Assembly (NCBI RefSeq): GCF_009870125.1
Contig: NC_046683.1
Location: 13,215,001 to 13,279,000, forward strand
Origin: Drosophila pseudoobscura
Taxonomy: Eukaryota > Arthropoda > Insecta > Diptera > Drosophilidae
Length of the DNA: 64,000 nt
Direction of reading: 5' to 3'
Positions within the stretch are counted from its first letter, which is position 1. Each line of letters starts with the position of its first letter. A program made the position numbers and the translations under genes. The notes beneath the pieces are model-generated. The model saw only the letters and a program-made list of their open reading frames with translations. It made no database searches and had not been told where the DNA came from. Of the stretch, positions 57,318-64,000 are shown one piece after another.

Positions 57318-58360
57318 GTGATGCTATATCAATAAGTTTTCGATTATCATAGATTTGCATCGATTTAACTATCGTTTCGGTAGATAATCGATTTGTAAGT
57401 GAAAATTAAATCATATTTCCGATGAATCATTGGTTTGGGTGCTGCTATACCGATAAGTTATCGATATTCATAGATTTTCATCGATTTAACTATTGTTTCG
57501 GTAGATAATCGATTCGTAAGTGAATATTTAATCCCAGTTCCGATAAATCATTGGTTTTTAGTCAAATTAAACCTGGGATTTTCGATATGCTAACGATTTT
57601 AAATCGAAAACTAGCTACAGCTTCGATAAGTTATCGTTTTTCATCGATATGATCGATTTTTGTCAATCAATTAATTATTGTGTCGATAAATTATCGATTA
57701 GTTAAAGAAAATCAATAATCTATTAGATAAGTTATCGATTTTTTAACTAATACTAGCAGGGAGGTTTGAAATGCTATAGATTTTGCATCGAAAACGAATC
57801 AAAGATTCGATAAATGATCGATTTTCATTAAAAATCAAGTACAGATTCTTTTTTTGATCGATTTTAGTCCATAAATTAATTAGTCGATAAGTTATCGATT
57901 AGTTCATGAAAATATGTACAACTTTCGATAAGTTATCGTACATCGGAGAAAATCATAATCGAACCACAGCTTTGAAATGTTATTGTTTTTCATCGATATG
58001 ATTCATTTTTGTCAATCAATTGATTATTGTGTCGATAATTTATCGATTGGTTCATGAAAATAGGTAAAACTTTCGATAAGTTATCGGTGTTAAAACAAAT
58101 ACTAGCTAGGAGTCTCGATATCCCATTGATACTACATCGTAAAGGAATTACAGCTTCGATAAGTTATCGATTTTCACCAAAAATTAATAACAGGCTATTT
58201 ATTTGATTTTTGATTTTATTGTGTCGATAAGTTATCGATTAGTTTTTGAAAATTAAGTAATAATTTCGATTAAACATAGTTTTTTCTTATACAAAAATAT
58301 AAAAAAAATTTCGATATGTTTTTGGTTCCCAAACGATAAATATTTGATGTTCCGCTTTGT
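57318..58360. repeat. CGATAAGTTATCG tandem array, second
   Basis: About 1 kb of AT-rich DNA with repeated TCGATAAGTTATCGA, a perfect 15-bp palindrome about its central base, plus TTTTCATCGAT and ATTGTGTCGATAA modules. Two nearly identical units of 120 bp open the array (57318-57437 and 57438-57557); later units are more diverged. At least eight close copies of the palindrome are visible. Confidence 0.85.
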
Positions 58361-60461
58361 TATCGGTTTCGATTCAGCGCTGAAAAAATCGTGCAGCAAG
58401 GAAATGTGCGGACACTTATTCATGCGCCTCTTTCAAGAGTCACAGTTGCAGGAGCCTCAGAAAAGTGGCAGCCTCGACAGCTACTGAAATGGCGATGGCC
58501 GGACAGAGCCAGGACATTGGCTAGTGTCATCGCTTAGATGCTCACAACGGGACATGTCATTTGTGGTGTTCTCGGCTGGCGACAATGACCGCAAGTCCAA
58601 GGCCGCAGAATGCGAATGAAGCAAGACGAATGAAAGGATCAAGGGATGAATGGATGGATGGATGGATGGCACACACATATGCATGTCAGTTCATTAGTGT
58701 GTAATTGTGAGAGCAGAGAAAGTGCACATCGATTTGCATTTACGAATTGAATTCTCGAATGTCCAGAGGCCAGAGGCAATGACCGCAGAGCCACACAGAA
58801 GGCCGCTCGGAGGGGGCTAGAGGTCACCTCCTCCTGCCGCTGTTGCAATTGAAATTGTTGCGGTTGGTTTTACAAGTAAATTGTCAGAGAGCCAGAAGGC
58901 CCCAGCCAGGTGCACGGACCTGCAATCCCAATCTCTCCAGCCTCTGCCGCCCGCACTCCCCAGCAGCAATTGAAAAGGCAATTTAGCGTGTGAGGCAGTC
59001 TTTTTCGCGTTCTACCCTGGACTGGAAACAGTGGAAAGGGGTTATTTGTGGAGGGAGGATGACCCTCTAGAGATTGACACATTCAAGACTCATAAATAAT
59101 GATGATTATTGCCCTACTCGCCCGTTGCCGGCCTTCTTCGCACTCGCTTCTCGTCGCTGGCACTCGTTTCTGTTGTGGGACCATCTCGTCCATTTCATTC
59201 GCAGGGTATGCCCCTTGTCTGTCTTCGTTCTCGCTTCTCGCTGGTTTTTTTTTTTGCTCCGTTACGCTGGCACTCGTTTCTGTTATGGGGCCATCTCGTC
59301 CATTTCACTCGCCTTTTTTTTTCAAGCCCTGCTGTCTGCCGTTCAATCTTTTGGCTTTTTGTTTTGTCAATGGCCAAAACCACACCCCCCTCCCCGCCCC
59401 TTTCACCCCCCCACCCCTTCAGGTGTGTGTAACGGCGATTTCGATGGATTTCGTTGCGTTTTTCATTTTGTGGGGCTTTTCATTTCGTCGCCTTTTGTGG
59501 GTTGCCCACTCGTTGTCCCCCCCCCTCTCTTTGGCAGAGCGATTTTGCTCAGTTTCTTGGTGAAAATTAAATTAAATCCGTTGCGATATTCGGCCACGCC
59601 TTGCCGCTGCCTGCCACCCAAGAAGAGTGTCGTCTGCCACTCATTAAAGCCCCACTTTAGCCCCCCCCCCAAAAAAAAAAAGGAAAAAAGCAGCGGGGGA
59701 GCGAGTGGCACCACTTTATATTGTACAAATCAATTGCCACGCCCCGCATGCGGCAAGTGCCACGCCCAAGCCATTTCCGATATATATCCTTGGCCCCCCC
59801 ACCCCCACCCCCACCCAACCCCAACCCCAAAAATATCTCCTTGGCAATCAGAAATCAAAAAATAAATATTAGAAAAAAGGAAGAAAAAAATATGCAAAAA
59901 AATGTGTGCCTGTGTGTGCCTGTGTGTGTGTGGGGGGGGCGTTGGGGCATGGCCTGGCTCCTGCTGTCTGAAAAAAAAGCAAATCAATCAAAGAAAATGT
60001 TTAATATTTTTCGCTATGCGCTTCACAGGACTCGCAGGAGGCGGCGTTGACACAAAACGAGAATGAAACTGAAGCTGAAGGCAGGCCCCCCATCCACCCA
60101 TCCCCCAGGAGGGGGGCTAGGGGGGACTCCACAATTGTCTGCCTTTGTGTCAGCTGTCAATTTTTGTTGTTGCTGTTGTGTGTCGAACGATGACTTAGCT
60201 GGCAGGGCAACACATCCCTCGGATACGGGACGCAGGAGTTTACACAGAAAAACGTAAACATTATCCGCCGTGCCTCGCCGCTCGCCTGTCCCTCCTTCGA
60301 GTACAGTCATCGACAAAAGGCAAAAGGAAACTGGGGCTAATGATCTCAAATGTGCTTACCCCTTGGCCTCCCTAGGACCCCCCTTTGGGCCCCCACTTGT
60401 GTCCTGCAACAAGAATCACAAATAATAATAAGAATGATAATAATATTGGAAAATAAATTGC

Positions 60462-60494
<33 letters not shown>

Positions 60495-61623
60495 TTGTGG
60501 CAATTACAGAAAGGAAGTCTGTGTTGTGTGTGTGTGTGTGTGCGTGCCAGTGCTGCCAGGTGACATATGCAGCAGAGTTGCCACCCACCCTCTGTACTGT
60601 TCTGCTTCATCGTTTATCTTCGTCAATGCTTTTTGATTTACGTGCTCTCGGTGATTGCCAACCTCCCCCCCCCGCTTCGCCATACCCGAGCATGCCTGGC
60701 AACCCTACCGCTTGCGCTGAGACAACCCTGCCCGGCCCTGCCTGTGCCGCTAATGTGCCAGGTCAAAGGGCAACAATTTCCTTAAAAAAAAATAGTATAT
60801 ATATATTAAAATAAGAGTAGGAAAAGGCTGTATGGCACTGGGGGTTACCCTGTAATCAAAAAAAAATATGGCATCCCTGGCACTCCGATAGTTCTGCGGC
60901 CCCAAGTGGCCCGGAGAAACCATCATACCCCCCCCCACCATACGGCACATGCCCCATGCCACATGCCACATGCCACAACGGTGGCACTGGCAGAGGGTGT
61001 CCCACAAAAACAGCGAAATTGCGTTACGTGCTGGGCTCCCAGAGAGAGCGAGGGACACGTGGATGTGAGGCCCAAAAAGGATGCCCTGCTTATTATTATT
61101 TCATTTTTGCCCCCCCCCCCCTTGCCAAGCGGCAATTTCATTCAATTTCGCTTAAAAAATTTCCAACGCCAGCGGCAATTGAAGAAGGACGACGACGACC
61201 GATAAGAACCACCTGCAGGACTCGATTACCATTGCCACTCCCCTTTTAGGATCTTGGACTTATGAAAATCTGTCGATGGAGCGTGTCCTGGCGTGTCCTG
61301 CGAGTGTCATTAGCGTTCAGAGGGCCATAAATTACAGCAGTAGGACCTCCATTTGATGGCCTTCTTATGCTAATTCCACATTTGTTTGTGGCGAAAGGGG
61401 GGGGGGGGAGTGGTGGGGGAAACTCTTTTCTTTTATGAAAAATTCATGCGACTTCCAATCGCTCACCGAGGCTCCTCGACAGACAAATTTTTCCATCTGC
61501 CATGGAAATAAATAATTCAAAATGCAAAAAACGCTGCCGCAAACGAGTGATTTAAAGCAAATACAAAATACAAATATTATACGGGATATGCAGTGCGATA
61601 CGATGCCATATGGCAGGACTAGA
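58361..61623. other. dpr intron 2 or downstream, no gene seen
   Basis: (ATGG)n at 58647-58668, a duplicated ACGCTGGCACTCGTTTCTGTT segment near 59154 and 59265, C-rich DNA near 59660-59825, (CT)n at 60461-60494, (GT)n at 60524-60542, and C runs near 60665 and 61111. No exon recognised. Confidence 0.5.
60461..60494. repeat. (CT)n microsatellite
   Basis: About 17 CT units with one CTCG interruption. Confidence 0.95.
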
Positions 61624-61897
61624 GCCTGCCTCCCGCCTCCTGCCTCCTGCCTCCTGCCTCCCGCCTCCTGCCTCCCGCCTCCTGCCTCCTGCCTCCTGCC
61701 TCCTGCCTCCTGCCTCCTGCCTCCCGCCTCCCGCCTCCTGCCTCCTGCCTCCTGCCTCCTGCCTCCCGCCTCCCGCCTCCTGCCTCCCGCCTCCTGCCCC
61801 CCGCCTCCTGCCTCCTGCCTCCCGCCTCCTGCCTCCTGCCTCCTGCCTCCTGCCTCCCACCTCCTGCCTCCTGCCTCCTGCCTCCCGCCTCCTGCCG
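61624..61897. repeat. 7-bp TGCCTCC/CGCCTCC minisatellite
   Basis: About 39 units of CTGCCTC or CCGCCTC with no length changes, so all frames stay open: Cys-Leu-Leu-Pro-Pro-Ala-Ser on the plus strand and Gly-Gly-Arg-Arg-Gln-Glu-Ala on the minus. These proteins are by-products of a heptamer repeat that lacks stops. Confidence 0.95.
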
Positions 61898-64000
61898 CTG
61901 GCTCTTTGCATATTTATTGGACATTTGCCCCCAGAGACAGAGCGAAAAGAGTGTATTTTCTTTGTTTTTTGATTAGCATACTCGCTGCCAAAAAAATCTA
62001 CAGGATATAAAGGGAAGGGCCAAAGATTTTTGCCCCAAACAAACAAGGGACCAGGAGGTCCTCCACCGCCCACCGCCCCCTCATGTGACTAGTTTTTGTG
62101 GCTTAGAGGAAAACCCTTTTCTAATTTACTTACACTTGAGGAGTTTTCCTTCTGCTTCATTAGTGACAACGCCAGAGCGGCAGAGGGGCAGAGGGGCGGA
62201 GGGGCAGAGGCAACGAGCCGAAAGGCAAACAAAAACAAAATTCCCAGCCACCGAAGGCAATAATCAACTTAAAGACCGAGGCCAGTACAGTGGACACTCG
62301 CCACAAGGGGACAAAGGACAGGCCACAGGCCTAGGCCCTAGATCCTCACGTATATCCTGCGAAAAGAGAGTGAAATGTCGGCAAATGCAAGCGACACGTG
62401 GCATGGCATGGAGGGGTCTGGGGTGGGGGTCAACAACTGTCATAAATCATAAATTACACGACAATTCTGTCAGCGACATTTGTACATCACAGAGAAAGAG
62501 AGAAAGAGAGAGGGAGAGGGGGAGAGAGACGGAAAGCAGAGCTTCAGGAGCTCCTCCTGCGGCTCCTTCGGCCTCAAAGGCCATGTTGTCATAAAGCATT
62601 TACACAACGAACAAAAATTGTATAAACATAAATTGCTGCCTGCCTGGAAACTAAAAACCGTCCAAAAAACAAGCCACAACCCCAAGCCCACTCCCCCCCC
62701 CTCTCTCTCCACCCCTCTGAAGAACAACAATGAAAGAGGGTGGTTGGGCAGGGGGGGGAGGAGCAAATGAAAACTGTCATAAAAGTTGAGCACAGCGTTG
62801 GGGGCATTTGTTGCATTTGCCACACCCCCACCAGAGAGGGGGAGGGAGGGGGAGGGAGGGGGAGAGAGGGAGTGGGAGTGGGGGGTGGGTGGGGTAGAGC
62901 TGGGATCAGGTGGCGACTGGCGACTCCTTGCAGGTGATTTCCGTTTGTCGCCCAAAGACATTTGCTTTCTTTCTTTCTCTCTTTCTCTCTCTTTTAGTCT
63001 TCTTTTTGTTTGTGTAAACTTTTGTCCTGGCAAATCCACTACCCACTGAGATCTTGGCTAATATAAGGGGGGAGGGGGGGCCCGACTTTGACTTAAGCGA
63101 AACACGTACGCCTCCCCCTCCAGTCGCCCACCAGTCCCCCACCCACCAACACCCACGACATGAGGCAAGGTCGCAGAGTGGTCTCCGGCTCGTTGTCATT
63201 CCGATAGAGTGCCAGGACCTCGTCCTGTGCGTCCTGTGCTTACACTTGATAGGCTTCACGTGGAACGTGTTCGTGTCTGTGTCCGTGTCTGTGTCTGTGT
63301 CCGTGTCTGTGTCCTTGTCGACGACAACCGACAATTGCCAGGGCACAAGTTTTCAAGAACAACATACCAGTGGACAGGACATAGACAGGAGGCCAGGAGC
63401 CGGCACCCAATACCCACAGGAGGCGGTGGAGGCGAGATGGTACCATGTTAAGCAGTGCACTGTACCTCCTGGCATCCAGCGACGAGTCCTGCGGAGAGTC
63501 TCGGCAAAAACATTAGAGGCGAAAGTTTGCTCTTAACGAAGCGTTCAAGTGGAATAAGTGGAACAAATGCCAAAGCGAGAGCCCGCCCCGCCCAGCTGAA
63601 GGCGACGCACCACCCAACCACCTGGGGAGAGGACCTCCGCTGCCACCCAGCCAGGAGACAGGACCTGTGCCTCCTCTCGATATAATCAGCATCGTTGTGC
63701 AGACAAAAAGAAACCCCCCCACCCCCTGGTTGCAGCGCAGGGGAGGGGGGGGGGAGGGAGGCAACAATAGGGATTCTCAAAAGTCCCAAAGGGAGGGACA
63801 AGGGGGCACAAGGACGATACCTATTGATGTTTTTTTTTTGCTTTCTTTATCCCGAAAGTTGATTGTAAAATAATTGAACAACAGGCTGAAGAAAATGCCT
63901 GCGGGGCAAGGGGGGGATGGGGGAGTGGGCGCAGTGAAAGGCGTGGCCTTTGTTTAGGGAAACAAGTGGAGGCCACTCCCTCCGCTCCACCCCCTCGCAA
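61898..64000. other. Noncoding to window end
   Basis: GGGGCAGAG repeats near 62185-62212, GA-rich DNA near 62494-62530, GGGGGAGGGA repeats near 62837-62870, a GTGTCTGTGTCC repeat at 63272-63312 and G-rich DNA near 63738-63760. No coding exon recognised. Confidence 0.5.

Noticed and set aside
59074..59865. 263-codon plus-strand frame
   Set aside because: Composition follows pyrimidine-rich DNA; it contains an internal duplication of noncoding sequence and poly-C/poly-A runs, and there is no domain.
61522..62073. Long frames on both strands over the heptamer repeat
   Set aside because: A 7-bp repeat without stops is open in all frames; not evidence of coding.
62085..63536. Frames of 146-189 codons on both strands
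   Set aside because: Low-complexity GA and C-rich DNA with no start or splice support.

Overview
This is a gene-poor stretch of insect nuclear DNA, almost certainly from a Drosophila species. The evidence is a Dpr-family immunoglobulin gene with typical fly splice sites, a gypsy-type errantivirus, a DRE (TATCGATA) promoter and 59-nt introns. The extreme density of (CA)n, (GA)n and homopolymer G/C tracts suggests the obscura group, but that is inference. No bacterial-style operons, CRISPR arrays, tRNA or rRNA genes are visible.

Layout. 1-5 kb: an intronless 683-codon gene of unknown function behind a DRE/BEAF-type inverted repeat, followed by an A-rich tail and a poly(A) signal. 5-9.8 kb: microsatellite-rich intergenic DNA. 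9.8-10.6 kb: a small minus-strand gene (59 aa) plus a 3' fragment of a further copy. 11.08-17.37 kb: a complete gypsy-like LTR retrotransposon with identical 251-bp LTRs, a TACA target duplication, open gag and pol joined by a TTTTTTA frameshift site, and a decayed env. 19.6-20.6 kb: a second, repeat-expanded copy of the minus-strand gene (140 aa). 21.2 kb: a 41-nt exon-like segment with strong splice sites.

21-42 kb: no convincing coding sequence. It holds a series of minisatellites and two blocks of CGATA-rich DNA. 41.9-55.5 kb: the first two coding exons of a dpr-family cell-surface gene (signal peptide exon, then the start of the first Ig domain), separated by a 13.4-kb intron. That intron holds AT-rich tandem arrays and a nested same-strand gene at 52.2 kb. 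The nested gene encodes a 123-aa acidic coiled-coil protein whose stop codon is followed by an in-frame polyglutamine extension. 55.5-64 kb: start of the next dpr intron or downstream DNA, with a 1-kb array built on the palindrome TCGATAAGTTATCGA and a 7-bp minisatellite. The remaining dpr exons lie beyond the window.

The host genes do not form an obvious pathway. The strongest leads are: the paralogous small-gene pair with a conserved intron just after the stop; the possible stop-codon readthrough into polyQ; the CGATA arrays, which look like expanded boundary or DREF-type sites; and a recently moved retroelement with a dead env. All reading was by eye, so repeat boundaries are approximate unless stated.
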